Assembly (NCBI GenBank): GCA_949316235.1
Contig: OX438748.1
Span: 11,101,001-11,165,000 of the forward strand
Reading direction: 5' to 3'
DNA from: Oegoconia quadripuncta
Taxonomy: Eukaryota > Arthropoda > Insecta > Lepidoptera > Autostichidae
Length of the DNA: 64,000 nt
Shown here: in pieces, positions 47,149 through 57,462 of the stretch
Position numbering within the stretch: the stretch's first letter is position 1
Layout of the letters: every line of letters begins with the position of its first letter
Notes under the pieces: generated by a model
What the model was told of the DNA's origin: nothing
The model's database searches: none
The model's input: the letters and a program-made list of their open reading frames with translations, nothing else
Program-made: the position numbers and the translations under genes

Positions 47149-47959
47149 GAACGTGTTTCGAAAACTCTTTAGTTTTAGGTAGAGATTGAGCAGAGATTGC
47201 TAAGACAAGAGTATAAAAATCAAAACAATTTTATTTTGTAAGTTATAAAAACAATATTTGAAATCGTCTTTAGACACAATTAGGTACCGGTCATTTATAA
47301 GGTAGGTAAGTACATCGCTGTCAGTCAAAAATTCGTATCACGTAATAGTATATCGACGCGGCAGTCGAACGTTTTCCGATAATCGACAATCCTACTTCTG
47401 CCGAGCAGTCGGGGGACTAGAAATACATCAAAGCCCTCTAGTACTAACTACTAACAGCATAGTACCAATAGTACCCTGTGCGCGACATTATCTTCAATAA
47501 ATATCTACCTTTGGATTTGGCATTTGATCGACCTTCAAGATCACAATAAAGTATGCAAATGACAAGTCAGAATATCTGTGACAGCTGTCAGGAAGGATGG
47601 TGTTAAAGATAGACATTAACCCGCTGCCTCCAAGTCCAAGGCCAGCCAGCCAGAATTTACAGTTATATTTAAAGATAGGTTACCCGTAATGTAAAAATCA
47701 GAAGTGAAATCTGAAAAACGACGTCCACATTTTTCTTTGGCTGACTGTACACCAGAACAAAATTCCGCCACTCGCGCTATCATTCTCCCTGAACTAGTTC
47801 CTTATCAAGATGGCGATGACAGTTCAAAGTTTACCCTCCAGTAATCACTTTTTTGTTTTCCAGTTCAGGTTAACTCTTGATAATTATTTACAATGCTATG
47901 GCTATATTCTTTGATCCCGATAATATTGACCTGTTACATTTGTGCGACCACATAAACGC

Positions 47960-48118
47960 ACATATAAAAATTCAAATAATCTTTATTTCGTTTGTCATAA
48001 AAATTTCATCCGAAATCGTCGTCAATAACATACAATTACCGCTCATTCATAAGGGACCATTCATTTGGCAGATAAGAATGAACAAGAAACTCAGGGGTTG
48101 CTGTTTTTAAATGGTGTT
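47960..48118 (+). repeat. Family E dispersed repeat
   Basis: ATTCAAATAATCTTTATTTC precedes the diagnostic 3' block AAGAATGAACAAGAAACTCA, then GGGGTTGCTGTTTTTAAAT. The layout matches that at 7165-7312. Confidence 0.55.
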
Positions 48119-48138
48119 ATAATTTGTGATCCGACATA

Positions 48139-48405
48139 ATAAATAAATAAATATCCTTAGACACACACACACAGCGCCATCTAGTTCCACAGTAAGCAAC
48201 TATATGCTTGTGTTGTGGATACCAGATGGTTGATATAATACATAAATACATTTTTTTTGTAAATACATACTTATTATAAATGAAAACATCCATAACTCGG
48301 GTACACATGTCCTTATTCATCACACAAACATATGCGCCTGGCGGGATTCGAACCCGCAACCTTTTGATACAGTGGTCAGAGTTGCTAACCACTACTCTAA
48401 ACAAC
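48139..48405 (-). repeat. Family A: tRNA-derived SINE
   Basis: A reverse copy, near-identical in body to 4067-4342. Its head is changed at the very end (TCTAAACAACATGG in place of CCAAACAGGTCGTC). Confidence 0.86.
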
Positions 48406-49007
48406 ATGGGAAAAATATGTAGCTATGCGGTAGGCTGAAAGAGGAGTAAATCAGAAGGCGGATGGAACACCTCAGTGGCTAATTATAGTTTAGACCCGCT
48501 GAGTTTCCTTGGCTTTACCGTAGTTGAGCAACAAGGTTGCGTCGATGGTCGCGATCGTTATCCTAGTCAAATTTTTATACAGTTAGTTTAGTGCAACATA
48601 AAATCGTTATTATTTTTATTTTAGAGTTCTATACCCCAATGACACCTTTTCTTCAAAACGGCTTTCTACAGACGCTGCCGATATTAATGTCAAGTACTAA
48701 GGCAATCCTGTAAAAATTTAAATTTCTCACTTTATAAATAAAGAAATTATTCCCATACGAACTGACTTGTGACCAAAACCATTTGTCTAGGATAGCTGTA
48801 GAACCTTAAAATTCTGCATGAAGTAATTAAACTTTCATAAGACAACTAAAGAATAAAATAATATGAAAACCAATAATTTCTAACTGTATGTAGAATTATG
48901 AAATAAGAAATTCAATTATGCAGTTTCAATTACATCTTTTAGGCTACTAACTATACATATAAGTTTGTCAGTTTAGAAGTTTGTCCTTGGCGAAGTTAGA
49001 TGGATAG

Positions 49008-49215
49008 AAGCACTCATGGCGCAGTCGGTATTCGCATTGAATAGCGAAGTCATGCAATATCTGGCGCGGACAGTCCTTGGATGCGTAACCATTTGTAGCA
49101 TTGTCATATTTATTTTCATTTAATTGAAAGTAGTCGTTAAACCAAGTCGGTGGCTTAAAGGGTTGCCTGAACACTAACTAACTGTCAGGTGGTCATTAGT
49201 CTGATACAAATGTAC
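49008..49215 (+). repeat. Family D: 5S-rRNA-derived SINE
   Basis: AAGCACTCATGGCGCAGTCG leads into AGCGAAGTCATGCAATATCT, GGCGCGGACAGTCCTTGGAT and GCGTAACC. These correspond to the box A, intermediate element and box C region of 5S rRNA. The body shares GTCGTTAAACCAAGTCGGTG and ATTAGTCTGATACAAATG with the other copies. Confidence 0.72.
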
Positions 49216-49277
49216 GTGTAGTGAGAACGTAAAACCATTTATGTGATGTTAGGTACGGTACCCTCAGGTCTGGAGTC

Positions 49278-49707
49278 CTACACGCCCTTTACCGTTTTTT
49301 TTTGTCTGGACGCGTTTAAAAGAACAAATCCGGGGAAACCGTAAGTGTTACAGTCTTTTGTCCAGACTATCGGAAGTGCAGAATTGTAAAACGCCATCCC
49401 CGTGAAGTGTACCATAATGACCAAACTCTTTGTCGACCATAGCACGTTAAACGGATGTAAATCTGAAGAAAAAAGCCTTAACCGGATCTCGCACTTCCAA
49501 GTAAAGAACAATTCTTACCTATTACGAGGAAACGACAAAAGGCTTTCGAGTACACGTGCCAAGATACCTGTCCTTTTCACACCTGGAGGGGCTTGCAAAA
49601 ACGCTGACCACTCGAACATGAAGTTCGTTCCGAGACTGCATTGTCTATGGATCTATATGCATACAATGCAACACTTATCTTCGAGTGATCCTTTCTTATC
49701 TGCTTAG
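49278..49707. other. Overlapping unrecognised ORFs on both strands
   Basis: A 101-codon plus frame (49402-49707) and a 77-codon minus frame (49278-49511) overlap. Composition is slightly richer in G+C than the flanks. No domain, signal peptide or matching repeat copy was recognised, so this may be an old transposon or a chance open stretch. Confidence 0.2.
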
Positions 49708-49847
49708 TCCTTGTTTATGGCAAGGACGCAACATCCTCTGGAACGTGACTATTACAATCTTTGAAGGGTTTATGGATGGTAATTGTTTATCATAATAGGA
49801 CGGTGTAGGTACTAACTCACGATTACATAAAAAATATAATACTGATT

Positions 49848-50035
49848 TGAATTAGATAGTGACCTTGAAACCAACGGTTACGGGTTGGAATCCTTCTAGG
49901 GTAAAGTTTTGTGTGATGAATAAGAACCTGACGCATGTTTACATAAATACGTCTGTTTATGAGTTATTTATGCATAGTACGGGGCTTTGCCTAGTTTAAG
50001 ACTAGATAATTGAAGTAAATGTCTGAAATATACCA
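49848..50035 (+). repeat. Family A' SINE, diverged
   Basis: GATAGTGACCTTGAAACCAA, CGGTTACGGGTTGGAATCC, TTTTGTGTGATGAATAAG and GGCTTTGCCTAGTTTAAG are shared with 27799-28035. The first part of the head is lost. Confidence 0.6.
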
Positions 50036-51464
50036 TATGAGTTTATTTACGTTAATGAAGTAATTATGTGAAATAGGCTACAAACGTGACCATCAAATGA
50101 CACAATGCTTTATTCGATAATAATTTTGAAAAACCTTCTATTTCACTTACCTAATATGCCCTATTTTTTTTCTTACCTTACGATAGCTCATCCGTTATTT
50201 ATTATTTATAATTATTTTTACTCGGTATATCTACATTTTACACATTTCAATGTTAAACTAATGATGAACAAATCCTTTTAAGTATTATATGTTAAGTAAT
50301 GTGTACAAATAGTCGTAGATAAAGCCTACTTTGTCCCAATAACTTAGACACAAGGGCGAATCACAAAGGTTAATCTGTCATATTAGGGCTCTGTAAATAA
50401 TAGCCTTGCATTGCCTATTACGGGCGGTGATGTAGACAGGCTAGACTTTGACACAGTCCACTGGCGACGTTCTCGTTTGACGTCATAAACCACCTTGATA
50501 AAGGCTATTTTTGGTAAATAGTCGAGAAGGTTTTGGAGACGAAAGGCAACATAACTACAAGAAAATACTGATCACAGTTTTATTTTAAGATTCAAATGTT
50601 TGTTTAGGTTTATTATGGTGGTGTGGAAGGTTCATACAACTGACACGACGGTCAGTCTTACAATGTTACCGTCTTATTCATAAAAAATTACAAACGCTTT
50701 ATAAGCCTGTTTTAGTTATAGTGTGTTTTGTCTCTGTCGTTCATAAGGAAATGTTCTAATGAAAGAAAGTGACAAAACATACTTTAACTAAAACATTTTT
50801 ATGAATACCTAAGAGGGTTAGTGAATATTGAAACAATAAATATAGTGCCATGTAATATACCGCCGTATTTGTTACGCGGATGAAAACGCAAACGATCAGA
50901 AATAATATATTTCAAAGAAAACAAAAACCGGCCAAGTGTAAGTCTGAAAGTAATATTAAATAGCATTTGAAACTTACCTCGAAAAATCTACGGCCTGCAC
51001 CATTAATCATTGTGATATTTTTTCCTGATTTTTTTTTTTAAATATTGAGCTATTTTAGATTTGCCATAACGTAAACGACCTATAAAATATTAAAATAGTT
51101 TTGTAAACGTTATTAACTCCTATTTATATACATGTGTAAATGCACGTATCCACATAAGTTACAGGTAAAGTGTGGGCGGTTAAAGTGTTCGTGTCGAATT
51201 GTCGTGTCACCCTATATAATTACCAGATGAAAATACACCCTGTAGGTAATTACTAGACGAAAATATGTCCACCTGTTAAAATACATGCTTGCTCATTCAT
51301 GAATATAAATAGATTATATATGCTCTTTACAGTTAGCATGACAATTTTTCGTGTCATTCACACCAATATTTAATTTCCTAGTGTAGGTAGGATACACACA
51401 CACAAAGAATCACATAACAAGTTTTTACCTTGCCACGCGCAAGCAAATTTCAAGTATTTTTTAT

Positions 51465-51690
51465 TAACACCAAACGCAAAAAGAGGTGTGTTATAAGTTT
51501 GAAGCCTGTATGTATGTCTGTCTGTGGTATTGCAGCACCAAAATGGCTGAACTTCAGATGGTTCTTAACCCTATTTGATGGAAATCCGTTGAGTCGTTTC
51601 GAAGATATTTAGCCTTTAACATAGATGGTATATTTATTTGGATGATAGGTATAACGTTCCCTCGGGGGTTTTCCAAATTTTCAATGTAGG
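51465..51690 (+). repeat. Family H dispersed repeat, second subtype
   Basis: GCAAAAAGAGGTGTGTTATA, GTATGTCTGTCTGTGGTATT, GAGTCGTTTCGAAGATATTT and CTCGGGGGTTTTCCAAATTT match 60307-60535. Confidence 0.55.
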
Positions 51691-51962
51691 ACTATAGGTA
51701 ATATGGAAGTATCTTTTAAAGACTTGATTAACATTTAACAAGATGATGTTAGGGATGATGATGTTTGTATGTCAAGCTACGAAACAGAGTTATACAAAAG
51801 CCCTGCAACTCTTATGTAGCCTAGCTAGATCAACAGGGTTACAACTGAACGTCGCCTACTGAAGATGAATTTACGCTACTTTGGGTCCTAAAATTATTTA
51901 CGAAAGAAAAAGCAGAAACATTTGTATGTGTCAGTACGTATGTAAGTACATAAATAGGTATG

Positions 51963-52294
51963 TTTTTTTTTTTATCCACAACGGCTTAGCACTTGACCTC
52001 AATCACACCTGATGTTAAGTGAAGATGAGGCCGAAGGTGGTAGCGTACTGACCCGGAAACCCCATCTCATTTGGGGGACTGGCTATCTTATCTCTGACAA
52101 CCGGAACACAACAATGCTATTAACATTGCTGTTTGGCGGCAGATTTAGATAAGATGGTGGTAGCTAGCCAGGAGGACATTTAATATGCCCTACCACCAAC
52201 CAAACCGAGTACTAAATATGTACCCCGCTGGGGTTCGAACCCGCGACCTCCGAAACGTAAACCCAATGTTGTTTACATTGAGCCACGGAGGCGG
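51963..52294 (-). repeat. Family B: tRNA-derived SINE, full length
   Basis: A reverse copy beginning with a T-run and ATCCACAACGGCTTAGCAC, and ending ATTGAGCCACGGAGGCGG. The box B complement GGGTTCGAACCC is intact. It is nearly identical to the plus copies at 42093 and 46818. Confidence 0.9.
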
Positions 52295-52626
52295 ATGTCG
52301 AAAGTACTAAAGAAGTAAGGGCGTGTTTTTCGCCCATAAGTAAGTATGAGAAATGAGTGCCTATCGAAAAAAATACGGTGGATTTAAAGGGTAAGTAATT
52401 GCATTAGTGTTTTTTTATATTAGATGCTGCTTCTGAACGCGTAGAATTATTGATTATCCTGTGGAATTAGTTATATTTCGGGAATAAGAAGTATCCTGGT
52501 AATCTCACGCTATAAGTCTCTTTCATCGTGATTGAGTAACATACATCTATACATCTTCAGTAATGATGAACATCAGAAAACATCAGAGAAGTTCCAGTTG
52601 AAAGAAAATTTGACGAATTGAGAAAA

Positions 52627-52871
52627 GGGCGTAAAACACCTAAATAAAAATCTGGCGATTTGATAATGAGGATGTCGGCATCTGATAATAAGGGCGTAAA
52701 ACACCTAATAAAAATCTGACGACTTGATAACGAGGATGTCGACATCTGATAATCAGGGTGTAAAACACCTAATAAAAATATGACGATTTGATAATGACGA
52801 TGTCGATATCTGACAATAAGGGCGTAAAATACCTAATAAAAATATGACGATTTGTTAACGAGGATGTCGAA
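52627..52871. repeat. Four-copy tandem repeat, about 64-bp unit
   Basis: Units start at 52627, 52692, 52756 and 52820. Each begins GGGCGTAAAACACCTAA and runs through AATCTGACGATTTGATAA and GAGGATGTCG(G/A)CATCTGA with few changes. The last unit stops after about 51 bp. No ORF runs through it. Confidence 0.92.
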
Positions 52872-53399
52872 CAACATATTTTGTGAAGAAGTTATGTATT
52901 CACAACTTTATGTTCAGCGTTCAAGGGATGATGGAGTGTTCGGATCTCTGTGTGTTCGGTTTGGACACTACGATCAGTGATAGGTGGCGCATGGCGTGGC
53001 AGTTGGAGGTGACTTTTTTAAGTCGCCCAACGCGAAAGCACTAAAACTAAGCTGGACGTCGACTTTGTATCTATATTTTTTCAATTTATGATATTATCAC
53101 TAAAATTAATGTAATATTTAAAATATTTACCTACTTGGTAGCAATCAATCTATATATATAACTTACTAAGAAGAAAATGATAAGGAGTAATTACACTGGC
53201 GCGTTTCATCTTGCGCTGACTTGCGTTAGACGTATGCCGCAGTTATGTTTTGTAGATACCTCCTCTGTGCGTCGACGGCAACGGCAGTGCTTAATTTAAA
53301 GGCCTAACGTTCTTTCATTTTATAATTGGAATGGTTTCGTTTCATACAATCCTACCTTACTGCAGTCACAAAATAATTAATAGTACTAAAGGTACTGCA

Positions 53400-53557
53400 G
53401 TGCAAAGCACGCTTGCTCGTTCTTCTCTAGTCTTGCTCGTTCTTCTCTGGGGAGACTGCCTAGTGAATGAGCGATAACTGTATGACATGACGATTTCAAA
53501 TGTTATTCTTATAACTTACGAAATAAAACATTTTTGAATTTTGAATTTTGAATTTTT
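53400..53557 (-). repeat. Family E fragment and TTGAATTT run
   Basis: CTTGCTCGTTCTTCTCTAG, then CTTGCTCGTTCTTCTCTGGG is a duplicated reverse copy of the GAGAAGAACGAGCAAG block. A simple TTGAATTT repeat (53533-53557) follows about 75 bp later. Confidence 0.5.
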
Positions 53558-53567
53558 TGACGTAACA

Positions 53568-53612
53568 TACAAACCTTGAGACCTTTATCACAAATGGGGT
53601 GGTCAGTGAAAT
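53568..53612 (+). repeat. Family F fragment
   Basis: ACATACAAACCTTGAGACCT and ATCACAAATGGGGTGGTCAG match the start of family F (compare 32945-32990). Confidence 0.5.
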
Positions 53613-53808
53613 CAAATAAATTAAAATACAGTTTATTGAATTTACTGGTGCATGTGTCTTGACACAAATTCAAACACCAATATCCTAAACTACTATTGGG
53701 ACCTCCAAGTCTTTTAAGGTTGAATACTTCGATGTATGTTTCGAATTAATCACTGCAGTTGACAAAATACGATAAATAAAATTTAAATAAAATTACGCAT
53801 AGGTATGT

Positions 53809-54010
53809 TCGACGATCGATTGGTGTTATAGTATGTAGTGACTCTGCGTTCGAAACCAACAGTTGCGGGTTCGAACCCCGTAAGGGTAAGTGTCTGTGTG
53901 ATGAATACGAAAATAGATGTTTAGATAAAAAATCGTGTAGGTTTATCTGATATTTGGTATTCAAAGAACAGACTCTGTAGCCAGGTAATTGGTGTGTCTG
54001 AAATATTTAT
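53809..54010 (+). repeat. Family A': tRNA-derived SINE
   Basis: GACGATCGATTGGTGTTATA, box B GGGTTCGAACCCC, GTGTGATGAATACGAA and a final TATTTATTTTTATTTATT tail are present. The body is shorter than at 27799. Confidence 0.7.
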
Positions 54011-55479
54011 TTTTATTTATTTTCACGATGCTATAGAAAGTATAGGATGTGGCGTTGGGTCTGTTAACCTTTTCAAATAAATGTAACCACGTGCCATAGC
54101 GTCCAAATCTCATACGTACATGTTGCTTATAGTTATTTCCCGATAGTCATATAACTCGATACAAACAACATACCTATATATAGCTACGTACGACCTACAA
54201 GCAGGTATGTATAGTACGATAGCGACTGTCCGTCCATTCATAAGAAGCGGTTCATTCATGCGGGCGCGAGGCCGGTGAATGGGAGCGAGCGAGACAGACG
54301 GTGTAAGGTCGCGTTACATTGACAATGGAATCTTTCAATTCCTATGAATGACTTGAAATCCTGTTCTACGAAATGTATGGCATTGTTATGTTTTAAAACA
54401 ATTGAATAGACGACAGTAGTGGTCGTAAGTGGCTATTATGTGTTTCACCCCGTTGTGGTGCCTTCCTGCGATATTCAAAGTATTGTTACATGCTTTAATT
54501 TCTAGTCTGACTAATGGGAACGTGGAGCAGAGATGTAACTGAACGTGTGAATGTATGAACCCTGCCGTGTAATTTCAGCTATAAATCAGGAACACATCAA
54601 TTTTGATTAAAGGCCTCCGTCAACCATAAATTCGGAAAATAGGAGACTTTTTTTTCGTATAGATAGGTATTTATTCAAATAATAATTTAAAAAATGTACA
54701 CAATCTAGAGAAATTTAAGACGAGGAAATGTGGTGTCTCAAAATAAATAAACTGGTCAAGTGTGTGTCGGATTGTGCGCAATAGGGTTCCGTAGTCAGAA
54801 ATTTATAAAATAAATCAATGAATTTACAAACATAAGATATTTATCTGTAATATTATCTATGCAAAGTTTAAATATTGTATAAAAAAATAAGCCAAAATTC
54901 AATTCAACGTGAACGAAGACGAGTGTTACAATTTTATTGATCCCATACTGTGGTCGATTGTAACAAAAGTTTTCTAGGAAATAAAATACGAATGCATTGA
55001 GTATCGGCAATGAAACTGTTTTATAATTGTAGTCTTGTCAATGATGACTTAATCTTTAATCACAGATTCAAGAATTTCTTAAATAAATATTTAAAGTGAA
55101 AACAATGTTTCGAGCTAAATATAACAAAGCTTTTCTAGCTTTAACTATGACAATAAAATATTTGTGCCCAACTGATCATTTCTAGGTCTTACATTCTTTG
55201 CAAGATAGTTATCAGCTGTAAAATATCAATAAAATTCAAAATAATCATCAATTTTTCTGTTTGTATTGTGTTACAATTGTGCCATTTTCTTTGGCATAGA
55301 CCAAGTAATTAATATATTTCAGACAAATACTCGTATTATCTCAGCAAAAACAAAAATTGCACCACACCTAACAAAATTAAAGAAATCTATTAATAAAGAT
55401 GAAATTATTCACTTTCGCAATTGTGACAAGTATAATTTGCCTCCTCATGCGTCCACATTTCACATTAAGTGCATTGTAA

Positions 55480-55775
55480 CGAGACTAGTAGCATGACAGG
55501 CGCGATAAACGTTTAAGTAGCGCGAGATAATATTTGTCCTGCTAATTCGCTTTTTTTTTTATATATGAGAGGGCGGCAAAGGAGCATGCGGGTCACCTGA
55601 TGGAAAGCAATCACCGCCGCCCATGGACACCCGCAACACCAAAAGGGTCACAGATACCTTGCCGGCCTTTGAGGAAGGTGTAGGCTCGTTTCGTGAAGGT
55701 TTTCGTGCTTTGACGAAATATACAACTATCCCACTCTCACTCTACACGTCGCGTGCGACAAAAGATGTCATGTTA
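55480..55775 (-). repeat. Family G copy split by a LINE insertion
   Basis: The left part (55480-55551) ends TCCTGCTAATTCGCTT and the right part (55695-55775) resumes at TGACGAAATATACAAC. Joined, they match the reverse complement of 33620-33740. The intervening family K fragment is flanked by similar short sequences (TTCGCTT and TTCGTGCTT), a likely target-site duplication. Confidence 0.75.
55552..55694 (-). mobile_element. Family K: LINE 3' fragment nested in family G
   Basis: On the plus strand it starts with a T-run and ATATATGAGAGGGCGGCAAA, continues GAGCATGCGGGTCACCTGAT and TCACCGCCGCCCATGG, and ends near AAGGTGTAGGCTCG. It is the reverse complement of 1479-1573, with about 50 bp more on the 5' side. 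Confidence 0.75.
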
Positions 55776-56764
55776 CGTGGACAGGTCTCATTCGGTAAGG
55801 TGCTATGTAAACACGACAAAAACATTCTACTTCCGAAGAGTTCTACAGCTCATATTATGTCAAATATGTCTCTTCTGGAAATCACCGAAAATACGTTATA
55901 ATTAGTTACCTATATTACTACAAACAGTTAACCGAACAACTGTATGAAACTTTACGTACAACGACGAAGTTGAAATATAAAGAAAGTGTACCACAAGAGT
56001 TAGAATTCCTAGCGTAATTAGTGTGATTCATTAATTATCACCATTACACGAGGTTGAGGTCAAATGTAGAACGGTATATTCAGATACTTAAGAGACTTTC
56101 AATTTCCTCTGAAAAAAGTGATCTTAATGATAACCAGGTAATTTAATATTGAATTATATTTGAATAACCAATTTCAAGCCAGATAGAATACAACGACGCT
56201 GTATTTAAAAAAAAAGATTTTAATTATTTAAGGTTCCATTCCAATGCTTGCTTGCTACATTAAAAAAAATAATGAATAGGTAAATTATAATCATAAATAA
56301 AAATATATTTCACAGTCTCACACAGCTAAGCTAATCCTAGTCATTCCAGGTAAATACTACTTACTGCTAACTTAGACGCAACTTAGGACAACTGTGAACG
56401 TAGCTTTACATAAGAGCAACAAGATTGTGTAAAAAAACATCGTCGGTAGGAAGTCAACCCGAGCGCAGCCCAACATTCTTGATACATGCAAGACGTCGTC
56501 GTATACAAAATATAGAAACAATTTTTAACGTAACCGGCTCAGAACTTATTCCATGTGACGCCTGAGTTTGCTAAGTACCTATACACCGACAAGAAATAGA
56601 TAAAAGATTTGGAGGGGTTCTCAAAAACCTAATTAGAAACTGGACTGACATTAAGAACCTACTTACCTATCGTGAGTAAAGCTCGGCGCAAGAGACAGAC
56701 AATATTATGGATCAACACAAAAATTACTTAGTCAGTCATAGATACTTTATGTGTGTACATTTAT

Positions 56765-56945
56765 TGCGGTATTGAACTTGCCTACGAAACTAACGATTTC
56801 GGTTCGAATCCCGATGGAGTAACTCTTTATATAATAAAATTGTACAGTTATACCTGTTATTTTGTGAACATTAAAAACATTTTATTCGTTGTTTAGTTTG
56901 GGACTAGATAATTATTATAAAAATCTGAAATATTTATCATTATTT
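56765..56945 (+). repeat. Family A' SINE, diverged
   Basis: AACTAACGATTTCGGTTCGA (box B GGTTCGAATCCC) and TAGTTTGGGACTAGATAATT match the 27799 and 49848 copies. The head start is missing. Confidence 0.5.
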
Positions 56946-57032
56946 AATAAACTCTTTTAGTATCTCAAAATAAAACTAATTTTTAGTACAATTATTTAAC
57001 TATAACTTATTCAAAAATAACACTACAACACT

Positions 57033-57270
57033 ATGTGGTGCAAAACAGTTAAGATGAAGCCGTGTCGGTCGAACGAAGCCTTCAACGATCAAGTAATTGC
57101 GGGCGCGGTCGGAGGTGGTTATACCAGGCGCGTAGGCCAACTCGTACCTGCTTTGCCGCGCCCGCTGCCAGTCCGAGCTTGCCCGACCCGCTCGATACAC
57201 TACGCGATCCCAAAATACGCGATCCGCACGATCAACTCCGAAAATCTCTTGTGTTCCACTGTGAATAGAA
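57033..57270 (+). promoter_or_regulatory. GC- and CpG-rich leader of the downstream gene
   Basis: A sharp rise in G+C and CpG (AATTGCGGGCGCGGTCGGAG, TTTGCCGCGCCCGCTGCCAG) sits between AT-rich flanks and directly precedes the proposed start codon at 57271. It fits a promoter-proximal 5' UTR. No TATA box or initiator could be fixed, so the transcription start is unknown. The ORFs on both strands here look incidental. Confidence 0.4.
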
Positions 57271-57462
57271 ATGCAAGTATTCACGCCAGTCTTGCTAGCG
57301 TGGCTCCTAGCTGGCGTTCGGGGGGTGATCCGGACGCCTCTGGAAGCATTCAGACCTTCCGGCGAGATCCACATAAGGAGGCCCGATAAGCTGCCTCTCC
57401 TGCCGCACAGGAGGACTAGTTTCCCGCCAAAAAGTGGACTCAAAATCCTTTATCAGACCGGG
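57271..57462 (+). CDS. First coding exon of a probable secreted protein
   Basis: ATG at 57271 opens a 64-codon exon ending at CCGGG|GTGAGT, a strong donor, phase 0. The first 19 residues form a signal peptide (MQVFTPVLLAWLLAGVRG: polar start, hydrophobic core, small residue before the expected cleavage). The rest is basic and Pro-rich: RTPLEAFRPSGEIHIRRPDK, then LPLLPHRRTSFPPKSGLKIL and YQTG. I do not recognise the family. The RRPDKLPLLPHRR segment may include basic processing sites, as in a prohormone or secreted basic protein. No following exon was identified before the window ends. Overlapping frames on both strands are considered shadows because only this one joins signal peptide and splice donor. 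Confidence 0.55.

Noticed and set aside
52627..52871. CRISPR-like array
   Set aside because: The units are plain tandem repeats without unique spacers, in a eukaryotic context.
57033..57389. 118-codon plus-strand ORF starting in the leader
   Set aside because: It uses a different frame from the signal-peptide exon, has no recognisable feature and no splice donor at its end.
57000..57443. 147-codon minus-strand ORF over the CpG-rich region
   Set aside because: It is low-complexity, has no domain and is antisense to a signal peptide joined to a splice donor. GC-rich DNA lacks stops by chance.
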